From positions 1 through 39,069 of the forward strand of contig JANXHP010000138.1 in the NCBI GenBank assembly GCA_024958795.1: a DNA stretch of 39,069 nt, in the 5' to 3' direction. The notes under the pieces are model-generated. The model ran no database searches. It was not told where the DNA came from and was given only the letters and a program-made list of their open reading frames with translations. Both the position numbers and the translations under genes were made by a program. This DNA comes from Candidatus Poseidoniaceae archaeon. GTDB lineage: Archaea; Thermoplasmatota; Poseidoniia; Poseidoniales; Poseidoniaceae. Below, piece by piece: positions 9,595-15,937 of the stretch. Each line of letters opens with the position of its first letter. The first letter of the stretch is position 1.

Positions 9595-9605
9595 ATGAAA
9601 CCCTC
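9586..9605 (+). promoter_or_regulatory. Hairpin at the junction of the two nuclease genes
   Basis: GAGGGTT and AACCCTC form a perfect 7-bp stem around a six-base loop. The stem includes the stop of the first nuclease and ends five bases before the ATG (9611) of the second. In mRNA it would sit where the ribosome binding site of the second gene should be, and no other Shine-Dalgarno is evident there. Ribosomes finishing the first gene would open it, so translational coupling is a reasonable inference. Confidence 0.45.
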
Positions 9606-9610
9606 ATCGT

Positions 9611-11446
9611 ATGCCGGTGCATATTGCGAGCGAAGAGGATTCAATTGGACCGTATAATCGCTTATCTGCAAGTCAGGTAAATTCTTACAACAATTGTTCA
9701 CGTCTATGGTTTTATGAAAAAATACGCCGCTTTAGAATGCCGCAAATACCCGTATTATTCGTAGGTAGAGCTGTTGAAGATGCTGTTTGCAAAATGCTGC
9801 GTGAGTCACCAGGATTAATGGTCTCAACTGCGGATTCAAAAATATTAGAATCAACACCATTGGATAAAAACGGCCTACCAAGTAGAGAAGGTGGAGACTG
9901 GCCGGCATCAAAATTGCTAGCATTGCCATCTAATATGCATCCAACAACTATTGATGGATTAAAGGAATGGGGGCGAAGTCGATTAGATATTCACTTGCCA
10001 TTGTCATTAGAGGCGATGAAGAAAGAATGGGAGAAGGATGAAAGGAAAGCAGGAGATTGGTCTACTGTTAATACGCAGTATTGTCTTGAAATGTGCTATA
10101 CTGCATTAGACATGCATCTTGTAGAATTACAACGTTGCATTGAATCTAATGGAGGGCCTAATCTTGAAAGTTGGAGAGAAGGAAATAGAGAGTATTGGCC
10201 TGCTCCAGATGGTCGCGCTTTTGAGTTGGTAAACAGTCATCCACTTGCTAGTAAGGACTCCTTTACTCATGTTGAGGCTTGGGAGGTTTGCCGCCCATGG
10301 TTCGTTGATCCAGGTGCAGAAAAATTCACTATGAACTCTATTCATCCAGAGCATTGGTTCCAAGGTGAGTATGATTTAGTATATCGATGGGATGGTAAAA
10401 TAAAAATTGTAGACTTGAAAGCAAGTGTTGGTAAAGGCGACCGTTCAGGAAATTACGTAGACCAACTTCGAATGTATGCTATGTTATGGTGGACTACTCA
10501 TGGAAAAGATGAGACTGTAGATTCTCTTGAAATTTGGTACTTAGGTGCTAATGTTGTTAAGGAAATTGAATTACCTACACTAACTGAATTACAAGAAATG
10601 GAAGCCGAATTAGAGCAGATGTGGAAAGTTCTCAAAGAGAATAAGCCAGAAATTGACCAATGTCCTCCAAATCCAGCCCCTATGCGTGGATTCGCTGAAG
10701 GTGGTAAAGCAATTGCAGCTCCAGATGAATCTCGCTGCGATAGTTGTGATTGGGAACAGATTTGTCCGGGTGGTTCAGGGAACGATGATTTGCCAAGTGC
10801 TGGAATTGTTAATTTACCAGGTTCAACATCAAGTTTTGATATTACAGAAATCGCCCAATTGAATCCTAGAGCAACAATCATTGCAGAGGTATTTTCTGTT
10901 GTTGGAGCCAATACAAAACCAGTTCCGCAAATCACAATTTGTCAAGGAACAAATTTTGCAAAAATACAAATTATTTCAGAAACGCATGAATCCGGTCAGA
11001 AAAGTTGGCCACAAGGGATAAAGAAAGGTGATTCTGTCAAATTAGATGGAGTTGTTTTCACAATAAATTGGAAGGGTGAAATTATTCTCAAAGTTGATCC
11101 TCATGCAATGATTATCCCAGCATCTCCAAGCGAAGAATGTACTACTGATTTAATGTCATATAGAGCAAAATATCATGTTGCAGGAAGAGTGATTTATCGT
11201 TTTGAAAAGCGTGGTATTGGTCGTACTGGCAAGGAATGGCATAGAAAGGGAATGATGATCCAAGATTCTACTGGAGCAATGAAAGTAGGTGGATGGGCTA
11301 ACGACTGGGGACCTCAATATGATACGGTAAATATTGGAGATACAGTAGTGGTAGCCAATATTGGAATAGATGCATGGGCAACTGAAGTACGTGGTGAGAT
11401 TTCCCGAAATTCTACTTTCCAAACTATTGATAGAATTACTAGATGA
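9611..11446 (+). CDS. Cas4/AddB-type PD-(D/E)XK iron-sulfur nuclease with C-terminal OB-like domain (B)
   Basis: This 611-aa protein is a paralogue of the preceding gene with the same layout. It starts with a YNRLSASQVNSYNNCSRLWF segment containing Cys29. The nuclease core has D255 (QGEYDLVYRWDG), D268 and K270 (IVDLKAS) and Q285xxxY289 (DQLRMYAMLWW). Cysteines C376, C379 and C385 (CDSCDWEQICPGG) give the canonical CX2CX5C pin. Two beta-rich modules follow; the last (residues about 515-611, YHVAGRVIYRFEKRG onwards) resembles an OB fold. All catalytic and cluster residues are intact. Similarity in both halves to gene A indicates duplication followed by divergence, perhaps giving a two-subunit nuclease. 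It is not a CRISPR Cas4: no cas genes or array are present and the protein is about three times the length of Cas4. Confidence 0.8.
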   Translation: MPVHIASEEDSIGPYNRLSASQVNSYNNCSRLWFYEKIRRFRMPQIPVLFVGRAVEDAVCKMLRESPGLMVSTADSKILESTPLDKNGLPSREGGDWPASKLLALPSNMHPTTIDGLKEWGRSRLDIHLPLSLEAMKKEWEKDERKAGDWSTVNTQYCLEMCYTALDMHLVELQRCIESNGGPNLESWREGNREYWPAPDGRAFELVNSHPLASKDSFTHVEAWEVCRPWFVDPGAEKFTMNSIHPEHWFQGEYDLVYRWDGKIKIVDLKASVGKGDRSGNYVDQLRMYAMLWWTTHGKDETVDSLEIWYLGANVVKEIELPTLTELQEMEAELEQMWKVLKENKPEIDQCPPNPAPMRGFAEGGKAIAAPDESRCDSCDWEQICPGGSGNDDLPSAGIVNLPGSTSSFDITEIAQLNPRATIIAEVFSVVGANTKPVPQITICQGTNFAKIQIISETHESGQKSWPQGIKKGDSVKLDGVVFTINWKGEIILKVDPHAMIIPASPSEECTTDLMSYRAKYHVAGRVIYRFEKRGIGRTGKEWHRKGMMIQDSTGAMKVGGWANDWGPQYDTVNIGDTVVVANIGIDAWATEVRGEISRNSTFQTIDRITR

Positions 11447-11483
11447 TTGATTATTGGCTATTTTGCTTTTCTGAAAACGAGTT

Positions 11484-11569
11484 TGGCGCCAAGAGAGAGA
11501 TTTGAACTCCCGTGTTCAGGGAACAGTGGATTTCGAATCCACCGCAATACCGAGCTATGCGATCTTGGC
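11484..11569 (-). tRNA. tRNA-Ser (anticodon CGA)
   Basis: On the minus strand the sequence folds as a class II tRNA. The acceptor GCCAAGA pairs with TCTTGGC, followed by discriminator G and a genome-encoded CCA (11484-11486). The D stem is GCA/TGC with GG in the loop. The anticodon stem GTGGA/TCCAC encloses loop TTCGAAA, giving CGA. A long variable arm (GTTC-CCT-GAAC) is present, and the T stem GGGAG/CTCTC carries loop TTCAAAT. The long arm, the G discriminator and the anticodon all agree with serine (UCG codons). I see no intron. Confidence 0.95.
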
Positions 11570-11625
11570 CTGTATGTGCCCGCTCCTACGCGACGGTCAT
11601 AAGGATGATGCACTGACCAATCGCT

Positions 11626-11826
11626 ATGCAGGTTCACTTAAGCGGACGTGATCACGATTTGAAAATTGAAGTTGAGTCGGGCCAAACGGTAAGACAAGTT
11701 CTAACAGAAGCGAATATTTTACCTTCAACTGTAATCGTAAGTTTTGATGGAACAATTCTTCCACATTCAACAATTCTAAGCAGTGATGTTGTTCTACTTG
11801 TTACCACAGTTTCATCAGGTGGTTAA
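11626..11826 (+). CDS. Small archaeal modifier (ubiquitin-like, MoaD/ThiS fold)
   Basis: This 66-aa protein has the beta-grasp pattern of MoaD/ThiS/SAMP proteins and ends in Gly-Gly (TTVSSGG). The C-terminal glycines are adenylated by an E1-like enzyme; the protein then either donates sulfur (tRNA thiolation or cofactor synthesis) or is conjugated to lysines. The segment IEVESGQTVRQVLTEANI matches the second strand and helix of this fold, and FDGTILPHSTILSSDVVLLV matches the ThiS/MoaD C-terminal half. No strong Shine-Dalgarno is seen, so it may be leaderless. It is convergent with the PAC2 gene. Sequence alone cannot decide between SAMP conjugation, Urm1-like sulfur transfer and a purely metabolic role. 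Confidence 0.85.
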   Translation: MQVHLSGRDHDLKIEVESGQTVRQVLTEANILPSTVIVSFDGTILPHSTILSSDVVLLVTTVSSGG

Positions 11827-11833
11827 TTTTCAA

Positions 11834-12589
11834 TCAATTGTAGAATGCATCTGCTGAATCGGTTAATTCTGCAATAACATTCTGCGCTTTTTCAGGTGCC
11901 ATACTCTGTAATTTTGCTAATAGATTTGCAGAGGTATCACTTGGTAGGGAAAGTCCCAACTCAAACCAAGTATCAATATTGTCAAGCAGTCTTTGACTTG
12001 CCATGACATCTCCACTAGCACCCACAGTTGTTGCTATTGCTAAGCAAGAATTTATTTCATAAAGAGGCCCACTGCTAGCCAACAATGCAGTTAATCCGAT
12101 TGCTCCAGAACTTGGTTCATCTCTTCGTACATCTACTCCTTTTGATTCTAATTCAATTCTATGAGAGGCATTACTTGCAACAATGAAAGTTTCTTTTCTT
12201 GATGGTTCGCTTCCCAAGCCAGCCATTACAACCATTTCACTAACACCTTGTTGCATAAAGAATTGCATTATCTCATTCGCCAACATCCCTTGACTATTTG
12301 GGTCAACAGGTTGTGTTGAACCAGTTAAGGTTAGGATTATCTTGCCAGTGGTTGATTCTATAGAGGAAATGGTGTAGTGAGGTGGTGCTAGTAATCCATC
12401 TTCATCAAGACATGCTAATGGTGGCAATGAAGTATCATGGAGTCTAGCAATTTGTGTTGCTCCATTTACTGAATTAACAGCATCGATAGCAGCCTTGCCT
12501 ACATTGCCTACTCCAGGGAATGCAATTAGCATTAGACTATGCTCGGGGAGAACGGTATTGTCATTTCTCCATTCAACAGTTAGAACCAT
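11834..12589 (-). CDS. PAC2-family protein (proteasome assembly chaperone-like)
   Basis: The 251 aa match the archaeal PAC2/COG1938-type family. The N-terminal half carries LMLIAFPGVGNVGKAAIDAV, followed by a Rossmann-like region with LTGSTQPVDPNSQG and VVMAGLGSEPSRK. Eukaryotic PAC2 helps assemble the 20S proteasome alpha ring; the archaeal role is not firmly known. It is the last gene of the L44e-S27e-aIF2alpha-Nop10 cluster, its usual archaeal location, about 100 bases after nop10. The length is typical. Confidence 0.88.
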   Translation of the reverse strand: MVLTVEWRNDNTVLPEHSLMLIAFPGVGNVGKAAIDAVNSVNGATQIARLHDTSLPPLACLDEDGLLAPPHYTISSIESTTGKIILTLTGSTQPVDPNSQGMLANEIMQFFMQQGVSEMVVMAGLGSEPSRKETFIVASNASHRIELESKGVDVRRDEPSSGAIGLTALLASSGPLYEINSCLAIATTVGASGDVMASQRLLDNIDTWFELGLSLPSDTSANLLAKLQSMAPEKAQNVIAELTDSADAFYN

Positions 12590-12691
12590 GTTTCGCCAAT
12601 CCTAACGCGACGCGTTATAATGTTTGACATTGATTCAAACCGCAGCAACCCATTTGTTGAGTCAATATTAGTGGCCGATTGAAGAAAAAAA

Positions 12692-12943
12692 TTATTCTTC
12701 TTCATCAGGGGCTCTCATTTCTGCAGTTTCACGCATTTCTTCAAGAGTTGGTAGAGTTGGAAGTCCTTGTGGCCAAGAAGCATCTTCAACATTGTACATC
12801 TTTCTGCGAATATCAGCGCGATGATCTTCTGGTGACCACTTAAGAGGTGCAGCAGCTTGTGCATTTTTTCCACAAGATGGACAGGTAGTTGACAATGACC
12901 ATGCACTGCAATCTAAGCATTGTTGAAGGATTTGACGAGCCAT
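12692..12943 (-). CDS. nop10: H/ACA ribonucleoprotein subunit Nop10
   Basis: Nop10 is a small zinc-binding scaffold of the H/ACA RNP, which pseudouridylates rRNA with Cbf5, Gar1 and L7Ae. The protein has CLDCSAWSLSTTCPSCG, two CX2C pairs as in archaeal Nop10, followed by the conserved segment LKWSPEDHRADIRRKMY (family: PxxFSPxDxYxxYR). At 83 aa it is longer than the usual ~60 because of an acidic C-terminal extension ending APDEEE. It starts four bases after the stop of aIF2alpha, confirming the operon and the identification. Confidence 0.93.
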   Translation of the reverse strand: MARQILQQCLDCSAWSLSTTCPSCGKNAQAAAPLKWSPEDHRADIRRKMYNVEDASWPQGLPTLPTLEEMRETAEMRAPDEEE

Positions 12944-12947
12944 AATA

Positions 12948-13739
12948 TCACTCTCTCCAAGCTCTTGCTTCTCCGCCTGCCTTTTCCATCATTTCAATAG
13001 CAGCATTTGTTGCAGAATTCCATGCAGACTCTGCACTCTTGAAATCAGGTGCCTTCAATTCAATTCTATATTGAGGAGCACCGTTATAGTGGCATGAGAT
13101 TTCGATTTCATCCTTTTCAGAAGAGAACTTTTCTGCAGCCAATAGAGAATTACGGATTACTTCAATTCCATTTACTGAGTTGATACTCAATGATATCGTT
13201 CCTCGAACTTCAACGAAGTCAGGTATGATATTTTCAATTGCAACTTCAATAAATTCTTTGATCCAATCTCCTTCAAATCCAGCATCTACTACTGCCCCTT
13301 CCTTCATTGCAGCCTCTTCAAAAGATCCATATAGAGTTCCAAAGGCTCCGGTTAGTTCTTCAGCAGTTTCAGTAACTTCTTCTTCTGACCAACCAACCTT
13401 TTCACCAATTACCTTTAGCAATTGATGAGCTCTCTTTTCATTCTTCCATTCTTGTAAACGAGCACGTCGTCTCTCTTCTGAAACAGATTTTAGAGATAGT
13501 TCTAGAGATGTACCATCCTTACGGGTACGCATTACCTTACAGATTAGTCTTTGACCTTCTCTAACAAAACCGCGAATATTCTTAACCCAGCCACTGGCAA
13601 TTTCACCAATAAAAATGAAACCTTCAGTTCCTTCAAATTCATCAAATTCAACATAACATCCGTTTTGTTTAACGGTTTTTACAGTTACAACGACTAACTC
13701 CCCTTCTTGAGGGCCGCCAGTGTTTTGTCCTTTGCTCAT
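12948..13739 (-). CDS. eif2a: Translation initiation factor aIF2, alpha subunit
   Basis: aIF2 is the heterotrimer that brings initiator tRNA to the small subunit; alpha helps stabilise tRNA binding by gamma. The 263 aa show an N-terminal S1 (OB) domain: GELVVVTVKTVKQNGCYVEF, then GFIFIGEIASGWVKNIRGFV and GQRLICKVMR. A helical middle domain (WKNEKRAHQLLKVIGEKVG) and the alpha/beta C-terminal domain ending near MMEKAGGEARAW follow. The length is standard. It lies between S27e and nop10, the conserved archaeal arrangement. Confidence 0.97.
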   Translation of the reverse strand: MSKGQNTGGPQEGELVVVTVKTVKQNGCYVEFDEFEGTEGFIFIGEIASGWVKNIRGFVREGQRLICKVMRTRKDGTSLELSLKSVSEERRRARLQEWKNEKRAHQLLKVIGEKVGWSEEEVTETAEELTGAFGTLYGSFEEAAMKEGAVVDAGFEGDWIKEFIEVAIENIIPDFVEVRGTISLSINSVNGIEVIRNSLLAAEKFSSEKDEIEISCHYNGAPQYRIELKAPDFKSAESAWNSATNAAIEMMEKAGGEARAWRE

Positions 13740-13754
13740 TGGAGGATTTCCCCC

Positions 13755-13925
13755 TCATTCCAGTGTCTCTACCACATTGCAGCCAACTAGGTCGGACTTT
13801 CCACCAGATGGACTGGTTAAGGTTGCGCCACAAACATCACAAGAGATGATAGAAGTGGCACGGGAGAAAATTGTTGATTCATTGCTACAATCGCGGCATG
13901 CGACCTTTAGGAAACTACTTGTCAT
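13755..13925 (-). CDS. rps27e: 30S ribosomal protein S27e
   Basis: This 56-codon gene is too short for the ORF track, which lists only its shadow on the other strand. I translated it directly from the ATG at 13925 (MTSSFLKVACRDC) to the TGA at 13755-13757 (CNVVETLE). It has the zinc ribbon of S27e, with CRDC and CDVC pairs separated by about 16 residues, and the family pattern SCxxCGxxLxxPxGGK. It sits 10 bases after L44e and 15 bases before aIF2alpha on the same strand, exactly as in many archaeal genomes. Confidence 0.95.
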   Translation of the reverse strand: MTSSFLKVACRDCSNESTIFSRATSIISCDVCGATLTSPSGGKSDLVGCNVVETLE

Positions 13926-13935
13926 CTTATTCACC

Positions 13936-14220
13936 TCAGCGATCGATTAATTCGAACTTCTTTGCACGCTTACATGGAGCGTAGTGTGCTTTACCAGTCT
14001 CAGTACAGCGATATAGAATATTAACTCTCTTAGTTGGCTTTTCACGGCCATCAGGCTTTGGACGAGGGAAACCTCTGTATCCAGCCATAACCTTACGGAA
14101 TCGGCGTTGACCCCACTTCAGTTCAGAAGCACGTCGCTTCTTAACACGCTCAACAGTGTGCAGAGTATGCTTACCAGCAGATGGACTGTAACGCATGATT
14201 TGACGTGGCATTTTTACCAT
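13936..14220 (-). CDS. rpl44e: 50S ribosomal protein L44e (eL42)
   Basis: This is an E-site protein of the large subunit. The 94 aa are strongly basic and carry the L44e hallmarks: a MPRQIMRYSPSAGKHT start, HTVERVKKRR, GYRGFPRPKP, and the zinc-site half CTETGKAHYAPCKRAKKFEL. The typical first pair of zinc cysteines near the N-terminus (YCPYC in most homologues) is replaced by MRYSPSAG, so only the C-terminal pair remains. The ORF starts MVKMPRQ; the second Met (14211) matches most homologues. It is the first gene of the L44e-S27e-aIF2alpha-Nop10-PAC2 operon. A TAAATA box lies about 40 bases upstream. Confidence 0.95.
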   Translation of the reverse strand: MVKMPRQIMRYSPSAGKHTLHTVERVKKRRASELKWGQRRFRKVMAGYRGFPRPKPDGREKPTKRVNILYRCTETGKAHYAPCKRAKKFELIDR

Positions 14221-14237
14221 GATAACACCTTAAGCAT

Positions 14238-14262
14238 CCCGCCCACAAGGGTCGGGTATTTA
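14238..14262 (-). promoter_or_regulatory. Putative core promoter of the L44e operon with an inverted repeat
   Basis: Read on the minus strand, GGCTAAATACCC contains a TATA-like TAAATA (14257-14262) at a suitable distance from the L44e start. It is followed directly by an imperfect hairpin with outer arms CCCG/CGGG, inner arms CCC/GGG and a one-base bulge (14238-14256). The repeat would lie between the TATA box and the transcription start, an operator-like position. The divergent gene at 14311 may share the region. Confidence 0.35.
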
Positions 14263-14310
14263 GCCATACCGCAATAGTAAGCGCCATTAAACGCCACACT
14301 GCAAGGGGAT

Positions 14311-15144
14311 TTGACAGGTATTATTGATAAGGCTGGGGCCCAAGCACCCCTCATGGATGCGATGATGCAAGCAGCATTGTGGTTTTGGATTCCAGCGATA
14401 TCATTAGTCGTTGGAACAGGGACCGCTCTATCATCAAGGTCTGAAAATATTAAGAATTTTTCAAAATCAATTGCAATAATTGGCTTTATTTTTGTTCTAT
14501 TTAGTCCAGTAACAATTCCTGAATCACCCTCAAGTGCAGCAGGACATTTACTCGGTTCAATTATCGGGCCATGTGCTCTCTTGATTACTGGAATCTATTT
14601 GTTGGCCTTTTCAGGAAATGTTGAAGTTGGAAAATTATCTTCTACTGATAGAAAGATAGGTTCAGTTTGTACATTTTTTGGCTTAATATGGCTTGAAGGG
14701 ATGCATTGGTGGACTTGGACTCCGATGTTGGATGGAGAAGTCAATCCCTATTGGCTAGTATTTTGGCCGACCTTCCTTCTATTAGCTACTGGATTGAGTA
14801 GCGGAGCAGCATTTTCTTTGAGATATTTGGGAGACTCAAGAGAGAATGAATCCAATTTTATGTTAGTAATATCTTCGTTAACATTCACTCTAACAGTTCT
14901 CGGAATGATGCTTGATGGCCCAAATATTACCTCAGAAACTTTTAGAGATCATTTTTGGCTCGCTGCCTCTGACATTTTTGGTTTGGGAATTGGAGTTGGT
15001 TTGTCAATCCTAGTATTCGCATTAGTAATTTGGATTTACGAATCGAGTCTCCCGCCTGTAAAATCCTTGGACGTACCATCACAACAAGAATTAGAACAAG
15101 CAGCCTCAATAATTTCTAATCATATTGGAGGTGAACAAGAATGA
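14311..15144 (+). CDS. Polytopic membrane protein of unknown function
   Basis: I do not recognise a family. The 277 aa contain about seven hydrophobic segments, for example ALWFWIPAISLVVGTGTAL, IAIIGFIFVLFSPV, LIWLEGMHWWTWTPML and FGLGIGVGLSILVFALVIWIY. The loops contain few charges and no obvious catalytic motif; the HWW...W aromatic cluster in the fourth segment stands out. The ORF begins with TTG at 14311 behind AAGGGGAT; an in-frame ATG at 14353 (MDAMMQAALWFW) is an alternative start just before the first helix. It overlaps the next membrane-protein gene by ATGA, so the two are translationally coupled and may form one complex. Confidence 0.75.
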   Translation: MTGIIDKAGAQAPLMDAMMQAALWFWIPAISLVVGTGTALSSRSENIKNFSKSIAIIGFIFVLFSPVTIPESPSSAAGHLLGSIIGPCALLITGIYLLAFSGNVEVGKLSSTDRKIGSVCTFFGLIWLEGMHWWTWTPMLDGEVNPYWLVFWPTFLLLATGLSSGAAFSLRYLGDSRENESNFMLVISSLTFTLTVLGMMLDGPNITSETFRDHFWLAASDIFGLGIGVGLSILVFALVIWIYESSLPPVKSLDVPSQQELEQAASIISNHIGGEQE

Positions 15145-15593
15145 GTGAAGTTTCTAAGACCTGGAAAGTAATTGTTATGGCGATTAGTGTTCCACCATTG
15201 TTATTGATGATTATCGGCGCACTATTAGGTGACGACATTAGCAATCTTGCATTCAAGAGATTTGGTAATGCATTGATTACAGGATATACATTCAGTACAG
15301 GATTATTATTCATCAATATGTTCTTCTATGCAGATTCCAGACAGCGTCCTCTTGCACCATTATTTGGAATGTTGCTGGCAACAATTTTTGGCACTATGAT
15401 TACATTGTGGTTATTGTCCCAAGGTGACTTATTATTGGAAGATAATGGTTCTGCTAGGGCTCAAGCATTGTCAAACATAGTCCGTATATTAGTTTCTTCA
15501 TTGGCGTTGATAATGGCTGTTGTAGTATCGGTGGGTGGAGTATTTGTTGCAATAACATCAAGGCCGAATCGCAATTTGTTTGAAGAAGAATAG
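15141..15593 (+). CDS. Four-helix membrane protein of unknown function
   Basis: This 150-aa protein has four predicted membrane helices: VIVMAISVPPLLLMIIGALL, ALITGYTFSTGLLFINMFFY, LFGMLLATIFGTMITLWLL and ILVSSLALIMAVVVSVGGVFVAI. A short charged C-terminus (RPNRNLFEEE) follows. It starts inside the stop of the preceding membrane-protein gene (ATGA overlap) and has GGAGGTGAA as its ribosome binding site. No family is recognised. Partnership with the upstream protein is inferred from coupling only. Confidence 0.75.
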   Translation: MSEVSKTWKVIVMAISVPPLLLMIIGALLGDDISNLAFKRFGNALITGYTFSTGLLFINMFFYADSRQRPLAPLFGMLLATIFGTMITLWLLSQGDLLLEDNGSARAQALSNIVRILVSSLALIMAVVVSVGGVFVAITSRPNRNLFEEE

Positions 15594-15606
15594 GTTAGCA
15601 ATGACC

Positions 15607-15613
15607 TTTTTTT
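15607..15613 (+). terminator. Putative poly-T terminator after the membrane-protein pair
   Basis: Seven consecutive T on the coding strand lie 14 bases after the stop at 15593, followed by further T-rich sequence. Archaeal intrinsic termination works on T-runs without a hairpin. Confidence 0.4.
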
Positions 15614-15679
15614 CATGATTGTTTCTTTCCGTCGGTTTCATAAGGAGGAGGTTGGTGGGCTGGCTGTCTAGGTGGTTCT

Positions 15680-15859
15680 ATGTCAAAGGGTACTCCGTCA
15701 AGAGGTAAGCGTCAGAAGACTGCTCACATCCGTTGCCGTCGTTGTGGTAACAACTCATATCATAAGCAAAAGTCTGTATGTGCATCATGCGGATTTGGTG
15801 CTACTACTCGTATACGAAAGTTTTCTTGGAACAAGAAAACACACCGTCCTAAGGCTTGA
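15680..15859 (+). CDS. rpl37e: 50S ribosomal protein L37e
   Basis: The gene is too short for the ORF track, so I read it directly. It encodes 59 aa from ATG at 15680 ([19 protein letters not shown]) to TGA at 15857-15859 (KKTHRPKA). The zinc ribbon is complete, with CRRC and CASCGFG pairs, and the family pattern RCRRCGxxSYHxxKxxCASCGFG is unmistakable. In many archaea L37e follows an LSm gene; none is seen here. A ribosome binding site (GGTGG) lies a few bases upstream. Confidence 0.96.
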   Translation: MSKGTPSRGKRQKTAHIRCRRCGNNSYHKQKSVCASCGFGATTRIRKFSWNKKTHRPKA

Positions 15860-15872
15860 TTTTTTTTCTTTT
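15860..15872 (+). terminator. Poly-T terminator after L37e
   Basis: Eight T, a C and four more T follow the L37e stop codon immediately. This is the T-rich signal expected for archaeal intrinsic termination. It would separate the highly expressed ribosomal gene from purF. Confidence 0.55.
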
Positions 15873-15937
15873 GAAATTGTGTTACAAGCGCAATGGCTAC
15901 AAGCAAGGTTCTCTTGGTCTGTCTAGGGGCAACGGCA

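Noticed and set aside
7834-11446. Annotating the nucleases as CRISPR Cas4
   Set aside because: They are about three times the size of Cas4, carry extra C-terminal domains and have no cas context; only the nuclease-cluster core is shared.
13720-13950. Plus-strand 76-aa ORF
   Set aside because: It is the antisense shadow of S27e, which has complete zinc cysteines on the minus strand.
15672-15926. Plus-strand 84-aa ORF overlapping L37e
   Set aside because: Wrong frame; the L37e frame beginning at 15680 has an unmistakable zinc-ribbon sequence.
15893-15937. N-terminal extension or propeptide of PurF
   Set aside because: The 15 residues before MCGIIG would bury the catalytic cysteine; no propeptide cleavage context is seen and a normal start exists at 15938.
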